From contig NZ_NKUG01000129.1 of the NCBI RefSeq assembly GCF_014845095.1, forward strand, positions 1 to 41,656: 41,656 bases of DNA, given 5' to 3'. Below are positions 1-8,437 of the stretch, piece after piece. Numbering within the stretch: the stretch's first letter is position 1; each line of letters starts with the position of its first letter. Source of the DNA: Methylobacterium bullatum (GTDB lineage Bacteria > Pseudomonadota > Alphaproteobacteria > Rhizobiales > Beijerinckiaceae). Below the pieces are notes generated by a model that saw only the letters and a program-made list of their open reading frames with translations, was not told where the DNA came from and ran no database searches. The position numbers and the translations under genes are program-made.

Positions 1-194
1 GCTCTGCCTGAGCAGAAGGCCGGACGCCTGCGTCTCGCCTGACCTGAGGCCCCCGGCGTGTGGCCGCGCACGGAAGTCTCCGTGTGTGGCCGCGCTGCGC
101 TTGTTCGCCCCGCCTAACGATGAGAAAAGGCCGGGCATGATGCCGGTTCGCACCGGCGCGTCTCCTTGTCCAATCCCCTGACCCTACGAGAGAA
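1..194 (+). promoter_or_regulatory. Leader region upstream of hpnA
   Basis: No gene is supported here. A 12-base direct repeat (GTGTGGCCGCGC) occurs at 58-69 and 84-95. The pair flanks a small inverted repeat, ACGGA/TCCGT, at 70-83. A 6-bp perfect hairpin, GCCGGT/ACCGGC with loop TCGC, lies at 142-157. A purine-rich GAGAGAA stands directly before the hpnA ATG. These elements probably belong to the promoter and 5' leader of the hpn operon, but no -35/-10 pair can be assigned with confidence. Confidence 0.35.
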
Positions 195-1235
195 ATGACA
201 GAGGCCACCCCTTCCGGCAGGTTCGACGAGAGCCGTTACGATGCCGGCCCGGTTCTCATTACCGGAGCGAGTGGGTTCCTCGGTGCCGCCCTCGTGGACG
301 TGTTCCGCAAGGCCGGCTTCTCCGTGCGGATCATGGTGCGGGCCTCGTCGCCGCGCACCAACCTCGTGTGGAACGACGTCGAGATCGTCGAGGGCGACAT
401 GCGTGACCGCGCGTCGGTCGCCGCCGCGCTCGCCGGCCAGCGTTACCTCGTCCATGCCGCCGCCGATTACCGGCTCTGGGCGCCGGACCCGGAAGAGATC
501 GTCCGCACCAACCGCGACGGCGCCGTCATCCTCATGGAGGAAGCCCTCCGGGCCGGTATCGAGCGGATCGTCTACACGTCGAGCGTCGCGACCATCAAGC
601 CGCATGACGACGGCACGCCTGCCGACGAGATGCGGCCCCTCACCCCCGGCACGGCCATCGGCGCCTACAAGCGCAGCAAGGTCGTCTCCGAGCGCGTGGT
701 CGAGGAGATGGCGGCCCGCAACGGCCTGCCCGTGGTCATCGTCAACCCGTCGACGCCCATCGGCCCCCGCGACGTCAAGCCGACCCCGACGGGCCGGATC
801 ATCGTGGAAGCGGCCCTCGGCCGGATGCCGGCCTTCGTCGATACCGGCCTCAACCTCGCCCATGTGGACGACGTCGCCTACGGCCATCTCCTGGCCCTGC
901 GCCATGGCCGCACCGGCGAGCGCTATATCCTGGGCGGCGAGAACGTCCTGCTGTCGCAGATGCTCGCCGACATCGCCGGCATGGTTGGCCGCAAGGCGCC
1001 GACCATCAACCTGCCGCGCGCCGTGGTCTACCCGATCGCGTTCATCTCCGAACAGATGGCCCGGATCACCGGGAAGACGCCCTTCGCGACCATCGACGGC
1101 ATCAAGATGTCGCGCTACCGCATGTTCTTCACCGATGCCAAGGCACGGGCCGAACTCGGCTATTCCGCGCGGCCCTACCGCGAGGGGCTGTCGGACGCCC
1201 TCGGCTGGTTCCGCCAATCGGGGTATCTGAAGTGA
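195..1235 (+). CDS. hpnA: HpnA, hopanoid-associated NAD-dependent sugar epimerase
   Basis: Extended short-chain dehydrogenase/reductase of 346 residues, first gene of the hopanoid operon. The N-terminal Rossmann motif is seen in ITGASGFLGAAL (about residues 23-34), and the catalytic YxxxK appears as Y158-KRS-K162. The family is annotated as a hopanoid-associated sugar epimerase, presumably acting on the sugar-derived side chain of C35 hopanoids; its exact substrate is not settled. The ATG at 195 follows GAGAGAA. The stop overlaps the GTG of hpnC by 4 bases (GTGA), which points to translational coupling. Length is usual for the family and nothing looks damaged. Confidence 0.95.
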   Translation: MTEATPSGRFDESRYDAGPVLITGASGFLGAALVDVFRKAGFSVRIMVRASSPRTNLVWNDVEIVEGDMRDRASVAAALAGQRYLVHAAADYRLWAPDPEEIVRTNRDGAVILMEEALRAGIERIVYTSSVATIKPHDDGTPADEMRPLTPGTAIGAYKRSKVVSERVVEEMAARNGLPVVIVNPSTPIGPRDVKPTPTGRIIVEAALGRMPAFVDTGLNLAHVDDVAYGHLLALRHGRTGERYILGGENVLLSQMLADIAGMVGRKAPTINLPRAVVYPIAFISEQMARITGKTPFATIDGIKMSRYRMFFTDAKARAELGYSARPYREGLSDALGWFRQSGYLK

Positions 1236-2146
1236 CCGCAACCCTCGACAGCGCGACGGACGCGCGTTCGGGCAAGGGGCACAAGGACGAGAACTTTCCC
1301 GTCGCCTCCCACCTGATCCATCCGAAGAATCGCGGCGCGATCCTGGCCTTCTACGATTTCGTGCGTGCGGGCGACGACGTCGCCGACCATGCCGAACTGT
1401 CGTCCGAGCGCAAGGTCGAGCTCCTCGACGACCTCGCCGACGCCTTGACCGGCAAGGGGCCCTCCGACCGCGAGGCGGAGCCGCTGAAGCGGGAACTCGC
1501 CGCGCGCGGCCTTCCGGCGACGCATGCCCTCGAACTCCTCGACGCCTTCCGCCTCGACGCGCGGAAGAACCGGTATGAGGATTGGGACGACCTCATCGCC
1601 TATTGCCGTCTGTCCGCGATGCCCGTGGGCCGCTTCGTCCTCGACATCCACGGCGAGGACCCGGCTGTGGTCTGGGGGCCGTCGGACGCGATCTGCGCCG
1701 CGCTCCAGATCATCAACCACCTGCAGGATTGCGCGAAGGACTATCGCCGCAACGACCGGGTCTACCTGCCGCGGGACGTGCTGGAGCGCCACGGCGTCTC
1801 CGTGGACGCGCTCGCCGCCGACAAGGCGTCCCCTGGCCTGCGCGCGGCCATCCGTGAACTCGCCGAGCGGACCATGGTCCTCCTCGACGAGGGCGCGGTG
1901 CTGCCCGACCTGATCGACGACCTGCGCCTGAGCCTCGAGATCGCGGCGATCCACCGCCTCGCCGTGGTGCTCACGAAGGGGCTGCTCACGCGCGACCCGC
2001 TCTCCGAGAACGTCCATCACGGCAAGGCGGGCTTCGCCCTGACGGCTCTGGGCGGAATCGCCTCGACCCTGGCGCGGCGTCCGTTCCGCTCGCGCATCCT
2101 GCGCCGACAGTCCACGCGCGTCGCGAGTCAGGGAGCGCAGTCATGA
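1232..2146 (+). CDS. hpnC: HpnC, squalene synthase-like (hydroxysqualene synthase)
   Basis: Trans-isoprenyl diphosphate synthase-like protein of 304 residues. In the three-enzyme HpnC-HpnD-HpnE route, HpnC converts presqualene diphosphate, the product of HpnD, to hydroxysqualene. Two Asp-rich, Mg-diphosphate-binding regions are visible: GDDVAD near residue 50 and HLQDCAKDY near residue 165. The GTG start at 1232 lies within the hpnA stop, and the hpnC stop overlaps the hpnD ATG (ATGA), so the three genes should be translated together. The C-terminal 30 residues are basic and probably dispensable. Confidence 0.94.
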   Translation: MTATLDSATDARSGKGHKDENFPVASHLIHPKNRGAILAFYDFVRAGDDVADHAELSSERKVELLDDLADALTGKGPSDREAEPLKRELAARGLPATHALELLDAFRLDARKNRYEDWDDLIAYCRLSAMPVGRFVLDIHGEDPAVVWGPSDAICAALQIINHLQDCAKDYRRNDRVYLPRDVLERHGVSVDALAADKASPGLRAAIRELAERTMVLLDEGAVLPDLIDDLRLSLEIAAIHRLAVVLTKGLLTRDPLSENVHHGKAGFALTALGGIASTLARRPFRSRILRRQSTRVASQGAQS

Positions 2147-2997
2147 GCGCCACCGCATCACCCGCCCAGGAACCCGCGATGGCGCAGGACGCCGCCCTGC
2201 CGGCCGCCGGATCCTCGTTCTACACCGCCATGCGGCTGCTGCCGAAGGATCGCCGCGAGGCGATGTACGCGGTCTACGCCTTCTGCCGTTCGGTGGACGA
2301 CGTCGCCGACGACGGTGGCCCGGCGCCCGTCCGCGCGGCCGAACTCGACCGCTGGCGCGCCGATATCGATGCCCTCTATGCCGACAATCCGGCTCCGCGC
2401 GTGCGCGACCTCGTGGTGCCCATTCGGCGCTACGGATTGTTGCGTGAGGATTTCCAGGCGGTCATCGACGGCATGGCGATGGATGCGTTCGAGGACATCG
2501 TCGCCCCCGACGAGGCCACCCTCGATCTCTATTGCGACCGGGTCGCCAGCGCGGTCGGGCGACTGTCCGTGCGCATCTTCGGCCTGCCCGAGGCCGATGG
2601 CATCCGCCTCGCCCATCACGAGGGTCGCGCCCTGCAGCTCACCAACATCCTGCGCGACATCGACGAGGATGCCGAGCGCGGCCGCCTCTACCTGCCCCGC
2701 GAGAAGCTCGCCGCCATCGGCCTGACCGATCCGACGCCCCAGGCCGCCATCGCTCATCCCCGCATCGGTGAAGTCTGCATCGCTGTGGCGAGGGAGGCGG
2801 AGGCCCATTACCGCGACACCTGGACGATCATCGACCGCAATCCCCGCAAGGAGACGAAGGCCCCTCGCCTGATGGCGGCGGCCTACCGGCTCTATCTCGA
2901 CGCGGTGCTGAAGCGCGGCTGGGCCATGCCCCGCGCGCGCGTGAAACCCTCGAAGCTCGCCCTGCTGGGCGTCGCGCTTCGTCACGGGATCCTGTGA
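2143..2997 (+). CDS. hpnD: HpnD, presqualene diphosphate synthase
   Basis: Squalene/phytoene synthase family, 284 residues. It condenses two farnesyl diphosphates into presqualene diphosphate, the first committed step of hopanoid synthesis. Both catalytic Asp motifs are present: FCRSVDDVADD near residue 47 and LTNILRDIDEDAERGR near residue 166, followed by the family's YLP. The start ATG overlaps the hpnC stop by 4 bases and the stop overlaps the hpnE start, so it sits in a fully overlapping gene string. A phytoene synthase role is less likely given the HpnC/HpnE/Shc neighbours. Confidence 0.95.
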   Translation: MSATASPAQEPAMAQDAALPAAGSSFYTAMRLLPKDRREAMYAVYAFCRSVDDVADDGGPAPVRAAELDRWRADIDALYADNPAPRVRDLVVPIRRYGLLREDFQAVIDGMAMDAFEDIVAPDEATLDLYCDRVASAVGRLSVRIFGLPEADGIRLAHHEGRALQLTNILRDIDEDAERGRLYLPREKLAAIGLTDPTPQAAIAHPRIGEVCIAVAREAEAHYRDTWTIIDRNPRKETKAPRLMAAAYRLYLDAVLKRGWAMPRARVKPSKLALLGVALRHGIL

Positions 2998-4313
2998 TGA
3001 CGGGACAACAGACCGGAACGGTTCACGTCGTCGGCGCGGGGCTGGCGGGCCTTTCGGCCGCCGTGTCGCTCGCCGAGCAGGGGCGCCGCGTCATCGTGCA
3101 CGAGGCCGCCAAGCAGGCGGGCGGGCGCTGTCGTTCCTATTTCGATTCGACGCTCGGCCTGACCATCGACAACGGCAACCACCTGCTGCTGTCGGGCAAC
3201 CGCTCGTCCCTCGACTTCCTGAAGCTGGTGGGCGCCCCCGCCGATGCCCTGACCGGGCCGGACGAGGCCGAGTTTCCCTTCGCCGACCTGAAGACCGGCG
3301 AGCGCTGGACCCTGCGGCCGAATGCCGGCCGTGTGCCGTGGTGGGTGCTGCAGGCCTCGCGCCGCGTGCCCGGCAGCCGCGCCATGGATTACCTCGCGCC
3401 CCTGAGCATCCTCAGGGCCGCCTCGGGCAAGGCCCCCGGCCGGGCGGGCACGATCGGCGAGCGCATGGAATGTTCCGGACCGCTCTACGAGCGCCTTTGG
3501 CATCCGGTGCTGCTCGCCGCCCTCAACACCGATCCGCAGGAAAGCGATGTCGGCCTCGCCGCCACGATCCTGCGCGAGACCCTGGGCGCGGGCGGCGCCG
3601 CCTGCCGGCCGCTCATCGCCGTGGGCGGTCTCTCTGTCGCTTTCATCGACCCCGCTTTGGCCTATCTGGCCAAGCACGGCGCCGAGATGCGTTTCGGCCG
3701 TCGCCTGCGCGGACTCGGTGCCGATGCGGGCCGTGTCGATACGCTGCTGTTCAGCGACGAATCGATCACACTCGGTCCCGACGATTCGGTGGTTCTGGCC
3801 CTGCCGCCCTGGGTGGCGTCCGATCTCCTGCCGGGCCTGGCCGTTCCGCAATCCTACCGCTCGATCGTCAATGCTCACTTCGCGATCCTTCCTCCACAGG
3901 GCTCGCCATTATTGCTCGGCGTGGTGAATGGTCTGACGGAATGGCTGTTCGCCTATCCGGACCGACTGTCGGTGACCATCAGCGGGGCCGACCGCCTGCT
4001 GGACGTGCCGCGCGAAGACTTGGCGAAGCAGATCTGGGCCGAGCTCTCGACTTTGACCGGACTTGCACCGGAACTGCCAAGCTGGCAGATCGTCAAGGAG
4101 AAACGGGCGACCTTTGCGGCAACGCCCAAAGAGGCCGCACGGCGCGCGAGCGCCGTGACGGCCCACGACAACCTCGTCCTGGCAGGCGACTGGACCGCGA
4201 CCGGCCTGCCATCGACGATCGAGGGAGCGATCCGTTCGGGAACGACGGCCGCACAGGCGCTTCTCAAGGGAGCGCGTGGACGCGGTGAAGCTATGACGCG
4301 CGGCGCGGCGTGA
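2997..4313 (+). CDS. hpnE: HpnE, hydroxysqualene dehydroxylase
   Basis: FAD-dependent amine oxidase/phytoene desaturase-like flavoprotein of 438 residues that reduces hydroxysqualene to squalene. The N-terminal dinucleotide fold is clear (VVGAGLAGLSAAV, then an acidic E at the end of beta-2 in VHEA and a GGR motif). The C-terminal FAD-contacting segment is LAGDWTATGLPSTIEGAI. I chose the ATG at 2997, which shares one base with the hpnD stop (TGATG); an in-frame GTG lies one codon upstream at 2994. The end overlaps a possible GTG of shc at 4310. Confidence 0.94.
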   Translation: MTGQQTGTVHVVGAGLAGLSAAVSLAEQGRRVIVHEAAKQAGGRCRSYFDSTLGLTIDNGNHLLLSGNRSSLDFLKLVGAPADALTGPDEAEFPFADLKTGERWTLRPNAGRVPWWVLQASRRVPGSRAMDYLAPLSILRAASGKAPGRAGTIGERMECSGPLYERLWHPVLLAALNTDPQESDVGLAATILRETLGAGGAACRPLIAVGGLSVAFIDPALAYLAKHGAEMRFGRRLRGLGADAGRVDTLLFSDESITLGPDDSVVLALPPWVASDLLPGLAVPQSYRSIVNAHFAILPPQGSPLLLGVVNGLTEWLFAYPDRLSVTISGADRLLDVPREDLAKQIWAELSTLTGLAPELPSWQIVKEKRATFAATPKEAARRASAVTAHDNLVLAGDWTATGLPSTIEGAIRSGTTAAQALLKGARGRGEAMTRGAA

Positions 4314-4351
4314 GAGAGGGGCCGCGTCAGGCGGCGCTTGAGGCGAGGACG

Positions 4352-6349
4352 ATGCGAGAGGCATTCAAGAAGGTCGAGACGCTCCAGCGTCCCAAGACCC
4401 AGGAGATTTCCCTGGACGACGTCGAGCATGGAGTCATGCGGGCGACGCAGGCCCTGACGAATCTCGTCCATGCGGACGGGCATCTGTGCTTCGAGCTCGA
4501 AGCGGATGCGACGATCCCGTCCGAATACATCATGTTCCACCAGTTCCGGGCGACGACCATTCCGCCCGACCTGATGGCCAAGATCGGAAACTATCTGCGC
4601 CGCACGCAGGGCAAGCATGGTGGCTGGTCGCTGGTCCACGATGGGCCGTTCGACATGAGCGCCAGCGTGAAGGCCTATTACGCGCTGAAGTTCGTCGGCG
4701 ACTCGATCGAGGCCCCGCATATGCGGCGTGCCCGCGAGGCCATCCTGTCGCGCGGCGGTGCGGCCAATTCCAACGTGTTCACGCGCTTCCTGCTGGCTCT
4801 GTTCGGCGAGGTGCCGTGGCGCGCCGTGCCGGTGATGCCCGTCGAGATCATGCATCTGCCGAAGTGGTTTCCCTTCCACCTCGACAAGATCTCGTACTGG
4901 GCGCGCTGCGTGATCGTGCCCCTGCTGGTGCTGCAGGCCAAGAAGCCGCTGGCCAAGAACCCCCTCGGGCTCGGCGTCTCCGAATTGTTCGTGACGCCGC
5001 CCGACCACGTCCGGTCCTGGCCCGGCAGCCCGCACGCGACCTGGCCGTGGACGCCGATCTTCGGCGCCATCGACCGCCTGCTGCAGGTCACGCAGGATTA
5101 TTTCCCGAAGAAGCGGCGTCAGCGCGGCATCGACAAGGCCGTGGCCTGGACCAGCGAGCGCCTCAACGGCGAGGACGGTCTCGGCGCCATCTTCCCGGCC
5201 ATGGTCAACACCGTGCTCATGTACGAGGTGCTCGGCTATCCGGCCGATCACCCGCAGGTTCGGATCGCCTGCGAGGCGGTCGAGAAGCTCGTGGTGGTCA
5301 AGGAGCACGAAGCCTACGTCCAGCCCTGCCTCTCGCCGGTCTGGGACACGGCCCTTGCCGGCCATGCCCTGCTGGAAGCCGGCGGACCCGATGCCGAGCA
5401 TCAGGCACGGCGCGGGCTCGACTGGCTGCGTCCGCTCCAGGTGCTCGACATCAAGGGCGATTGGGCGGCCGGCCGCCCCAATGTCCGCCCCGGCGGCTGG
5501 GCGTTCCAATACGCCAACCCGCACTTCCCCGACCTCGACGACACCGCAGTGGTGGTGATGGCGATGGACCGGGCGACGCGCCAGCACGGTCTCGTCGCCG
5601 ACGTGCCGGATTACGCCGTCTCCATCGCCCGCGCCCGCGAATGGGTCGAGGGTCTGCAATCGAGCGATGGCGGCTGGGCGGCGTTCGACGCCGACAACAA
5701 CCACCATTACCTCAACAACATCCCGTTCTCGGATCACGGCGCCCTGCTCGATCCGCCCACCGCCGACGTCACGGCGCGCGTCGTCTCGATGCTCTCGCAG
5801 CTGGGCGAGACCCGTGAGACCTCGAAGGCGCTCGATCGCGGGGTGAAATACCTCCTCGACGATCAGGAGGAGGACGGCTCCTGGTACGGTCGCTGGGGCA
5901 TGAACTTCATCTACGGCACCTGGTCGGTGCTGTGCGCCCTCAACGCCGCCGGTGTCGACCCGGCCTCGCCGGAGATCCGCCGGTCGGTGGCGTGGCTCAT
6001 CCGTATCCAGAACCCGGATGGCGGCTGGGGCGAGGACGCCTCGTCCTACAAGATCGATCCGGCCTTCGAGCCCGGCTACTCCACCGCCTCCCAGACCGCC
6101 TGGGCGCTGCTGGCGCTGATGGCGGCCGGCGAGGCCGACGATCCGGCCGTGACGCGGGGCATCAACTACCTCACGCGCACGCAGGGAGCTGACGGCTTCT
6201 GGTCGGAGGAGCGCTACACGGCGACCGGATTCCCGCGGGTCTTCTACCTGCGCTACCACGGCTACCCGAAGTTCTTCCCGCTCTGGGCCATGGCGCGCTA
6301 CCGCAACCTCAAGCGGAGCAATACGCGGTCCGTCGCCTACGGGATGTAG
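4352..6349 (+). CDS. shc: Squalene-hopene cyclase (Shc/HpnF)
   Basis: Class II triterpene cyclase, a monotopic membrane enzyme that cyclises squalene to hopene and hopanol. The catalytic protonation motif DLDDTA is at about residues 394-399. Several QW-type repeats are visible, for example GGWSLVH, SSDGGWAAFD, DGSWYGRWG and NPDGGWGED. Length of 665 residues fits the family. The ATG at 4352 is chosen because GGCGAGGACG precedes it. An in-frame GTG at 4310 would overlap the hpnE stop by 4 bases and give 679 residues, so an upstream coupled start is possible. Confidence 0.96.
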   Translation: MREAFKKVETLQRPKTQEISLDDVEHGVMRATQALTNLVHADGHLCFELEADATIPSEYIMFHQFRATTIPPDLMAKIGNYLRRTQGKHGGWSLVHDGPFDMSASVKAYYALKFVGDSIEAPHMRRAREAILSRGGAANSNVFTRFLLALFGEVPWRAVPVMPVEIMHLPKWFPFHLDKISYWARCVIVPLLVLQAKKPLAKNPLGLGVSELFVTPPDHVRSWPGSPHATWPWTPIFGAIDRLLQVTQDYFPKKRRQRGIDKAVAWTSERLNGEDGLGAIFPAMVNTVLMYEVLGYPADHPQVRIACEAVEKLVVVKEHEAYVQPCLSPVWDTALAGHALLEAGGPDAEHQARRGLDWLRPLQVLDIKGDWAAGRPNVRPGGWAFQYANPHFPDLDDTAVVVMAMDRATRQHGLVADVPDYAVSIARAREWVEGLQSSDGGWAAFDADNNHHYLNNIPFSDHGALLDPPTADVTARVVSMLSQLGETRETSKALDRGVKYLLDDQEEDGSWYGRWGMNFIYGTWSVLCALNAAGVDPASPEIRRSVAWLIRIQNPDGGWGEDASSYKIDPAFEPGYSTASQTAWALLALMAAGEADDPAVTRGINYLTRTQGADGFWSEERYTATGFPRVFYLRYHGYPKFFPLWAMARYRNLKRSNTRSVAYGM

Positions 6350-6359
6350 GTTCTCCTCA

Positions 6360-6480
6360 ACCCTCTCCCCTCTGCGGGAGAGGGTGCCTGCAGAGCAGCG
6401 GGAGAGGGGGCGACCTCTCCAGAAATCTCCCGACCTTCGCCGACGCGAGGGCCACCCTCCCCCGCAGAGGGGGGAGGGTG
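6360..6480. repeat. REP-like palindromic repeat element between shc and hpnG
   Basis: About 120 bases rich in CCCTCTCCC. A hairpin at 6361-6384 (CCCTCTCCC/GGGAGAGGG) and one at 6453-6480 (CACCCTCCCC/GGGGAGGGTG) bracket a less ordered centre, and the two ends are themselves roughly inverted copies. Such paired palindromes are typical of dispersed non-coding repeats in Rhizobiales genomes. It lies inside the operon, 10 bases after the shc stop and 17 before hpnG. A related element is at the right end of the window. Confidence 0.7.
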
Positions 6481-6497
6481 TGCTGGCTGGACATCCC

Positions 6498-7178
6498 ATG
6501 CTTCCCATTCTCGCCGTCACCGGCCTCTCCAAGGAGGCCCGGCTCGCCGCCGGTCCCGGAATCGAAGCCGTGGGGGCCGGCGGGTCGCCCGCGCGCCTGC
6601 GTGCGCTGCTCGACGCGCGCGTGACGGCAGGCTGCCGGGCCGTGGTGAGTTTCGGCATAGCGGGAGGACTCGATCCATCCCTGCTCCCCGGCGACGTGGT
6701 GATCGCCACCGGCATCGTCGGTGACACGGGACGCCGCGAGACCGATGTCGTCTTGCGCGACGCGATTCACTCCGCCCTGTCGAGAGCCGATCTGACGACA
6801 TTGTCCGCCGATCTCGCCGGTGTCGACGCGGCGGTCGTGAGCGTGACGGCGAAGGCCGAACTCCATGCCCGCACCGGAGCGGCGGCGGTCGATATGGAAT
6901 CCCACGTCGCTGCGGACTTCGCGGCCCGCCACGGCATTCCGTTCGCGGCGATCCGCGTGGTCTGCGACCCGGCCGAGCGCGCCCTGCCCGCCTTTGTCAC
7001 GACGGCGCTGAAGCCGAACGGCGACCCCGACATCCTCGCGGTGCTCACTGCCCTCGGCCGGAACCCGACCCATCTGCCCGCGCTGATCCGGCTGGCGAGG
7101 GATTCGGGAAAAGCCTTCGCGGCGCTCTCCCGGTGCCGGGCCACTCTCGGCCCTGGACTCGGCCTTCCGGACGCCTGA
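6498..7178 (+). CDS. hpnG: HpnG, adenosylhopane nucleoside phosphorylase
   Basis: Nucleoside phosphorylase/MTA-SAH nucleosidase fold, 226 residues. HpnG removes adenine from adenosylhopane to give (phospho)ribosylhopane, the precursor of bacteriohopanetetrol. Family features include SFGIAGGLDPSLLPGDVV near residues 50-70 and the nucleoside-binding VDMESHVAADFA near residue 130, with the Met-Glu pair that contacts ribose. The ATG at 6498 starts at MLPILAVTG; the open frame extends upstream but only through the repeat element. It is the last gene of the + strand string and ends before a strong bidirectional terminator shared with hpnH. Confidence 0.9.
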   Translation: MLPILAVTGLSKEARLAAGPGIEAVGAGGSPARLRALLDARVTAGCRAVVSFGIAGGLDPSLLPGDVVIATGIVGDTGRRETDVVLRDAIHSALSRADLTTLSADLAGVDAAVVSVTAKAELHARTGAAAVDMESHVAADFAARHGIPFAAIRVVCDPAERALPAFVTTALKPNGDPDILAVLTALGRNPTHLPALIRLARDSGKAFAALSRCRATLGPGLGLPDA

Positions 7179-7209
7179 CGCGCCCGGACTTCATCTCGGC
7201 GCACACGAA

Positions 7210-7243
7210 AAAGCCCCGCGCTGCATCGGCAGCGCGGGGCTTT
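7210..7243. terminator. Bidirectional terminator between hpnG and hpnH
   Basis: Perfect 15-bp stem AAAGCCCCGCGCTGC with its complement, loop ATCG (7225-7228). T-runs on both strands make it usable by the converging hpnG and hpnH transcripts. Confidence 0.92.
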
Positions 7244-7273
7244 CGTTTGAGGCACGCATCGCGTGCGGCGGGT

Positions 7274-8437
7274 TCAGGCCGCCGTGCGGTTGCGCGCCTC
7301 GCGCTTGGTGTCGACGCCCGAAGCTTTGATCTCGGACAGCTTCTGCGCGACGTTGCGCGAGAACACGAACTCGGCCGGGCGCTGGTTCTCGAGGCTGACC
7401 TCGGGAGCCATCTCGCCCTCGGTCTTGATGCCGCGGATGGCGTGGATCAGCGGCTTCCACGGCTTCTTCACGGAATCGACCACCGAGGACGCCTCGTAGC
7501 CGGAATGGACCATGCAGTCGGCGCACTTCTCGTAATTGCCGGTGCCGTAGGAATCCCAGTCGGTCTCCTCCATCAGCTCCTTGAAGGTGGCCGCGTAGCC
7601 CTCGCCGAGAAGGTAGCAGGGCTTCTGCCAGCCGAACACGGTGCGGGTCGGGTTGCCCCACGGGGTGCAATGGTAGGTCTGGTTGCCGGCCAGGAAGTCG
7701 AGGAACAGGCCCGACTGCTGGAAGGTCCAGTTCTGGCGGCCCTTCTCCTTGCCGTGCCGGAACACGCCGCGGAACAGGTCCTTCGTCGCCTTGCGGTTGA
7801 GGAAGTGCTGCTGGTCGGGAGCGCGCTCGTAGGCGTAGCCGGGGGAAACGGTGATGCCGTCGATCCCGAGCTTCGTCACCGTGTCGAAGAAGTCGGCAAT
7901 CTTGTCCGCCGAGGAATTGTTGAAGAAGGTGCAGTTGATGGTGACGCGGAAGCCCATCTCCTTGGCTTTCGCAATGGCGGAGACGGCCTTGTCGTAGACG
8001 CCGCGCTGGCACACCGACTGGTCGTGCATCTCCTTGTCGCCATCGAGATGGATCGACCAAGTGAAGTACGGGCTGGGCTTGTAGTCCTTGATCTTCTTCT
8101 CGAGCAGCAGCGCGTTCGTGCACACGATCGCGAATTTCTTCTGCGCGATGATGCCTTCGACGATCTGCGGCAGATCCTTGTGCAGAAGCGGCTCGCCGCC
8201 GGCGATCACGACCATGGGTGCGCCGCACTCACGCACGGATTCCAGGGCGTCGGCCACCGGCAGACGCTTGTTCAGGATCTCGTCCGGATAGTCGATCTTC
8301 CCGCAGCCGGCGCAGGCGAGATTGCAGCGGAACAGCGGCTCCATCATCATCACGAGCGGGTAGCGCTTGCGACCGGTGAGGTGCTGCTTGAGAATGTAGC
8401 CGCCAATCTTCGCGACGTAACGGAGGGGAATACCCAA
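7274..8437 (-). CDS. hpnH: HpnH, adenosylhopane-forming radical SAM protein
   Basis: Radical SAM enzyme of 387 residues that joins the adenosyl group to a C30 hopene, opening the route to C35 hopanoids. The cluster motif C38-x3-C42-x2-C45 is in RCNLACAGC, and a second Cys-containing region occurs near the C-terminus (EKCADC). The start is a TTG at 8437 (MGIPLRYVAK after formyl-Met), supported by AAGGAG at 8445-8450 with 7-base spacing. The upstream in-frame ATG at 8479 would place that Shine-Dalgarno inside the gene. It diverges from hpnN and converges on hpnG. Confidence 0.95.
   Translation of the reverse strand: MGIPLRYVAKIGGYILKQHLTGRKRYPLVMMMEPLFRCNLACAGCGKIDYPDEILNKRLPVADALESVRECGAPMVVIAGGEPLLHKDLPQIVEGIIAQKKFAIVCTNALLLEKKIKDYKPSPYFTWSIHLDGDKEMHDQSVCQRGVYDKAVSAIAKAKEMGFRVTINCTFFNNSSADKIADFFDTVTKLGIDGITVSPGYAYERAPDQQHFLNRKATKDLFRGVFRHGKEKGRQNWTFQQSGLFLDFLAGNQTYHCTPWGNPTRTVFGWQKPCYLLGEGYAATFKELMEETDWDSYGTGNYEKCADCMVHSGYEASSVVDSVKKPWKPLIHAIRGIKTEGEMAPEVSLENQRPAEFVFSRNVAQKLSEIKASGVDTKREARNRTAA

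Noticed and set aside
3953..6727. 924-residue open frame antisense to hpnE and shc
   Set aside because: It is a high-GC shadow frame: Arg/His/Gly/Asp-rich, without domains, lying opposite two clear genes.
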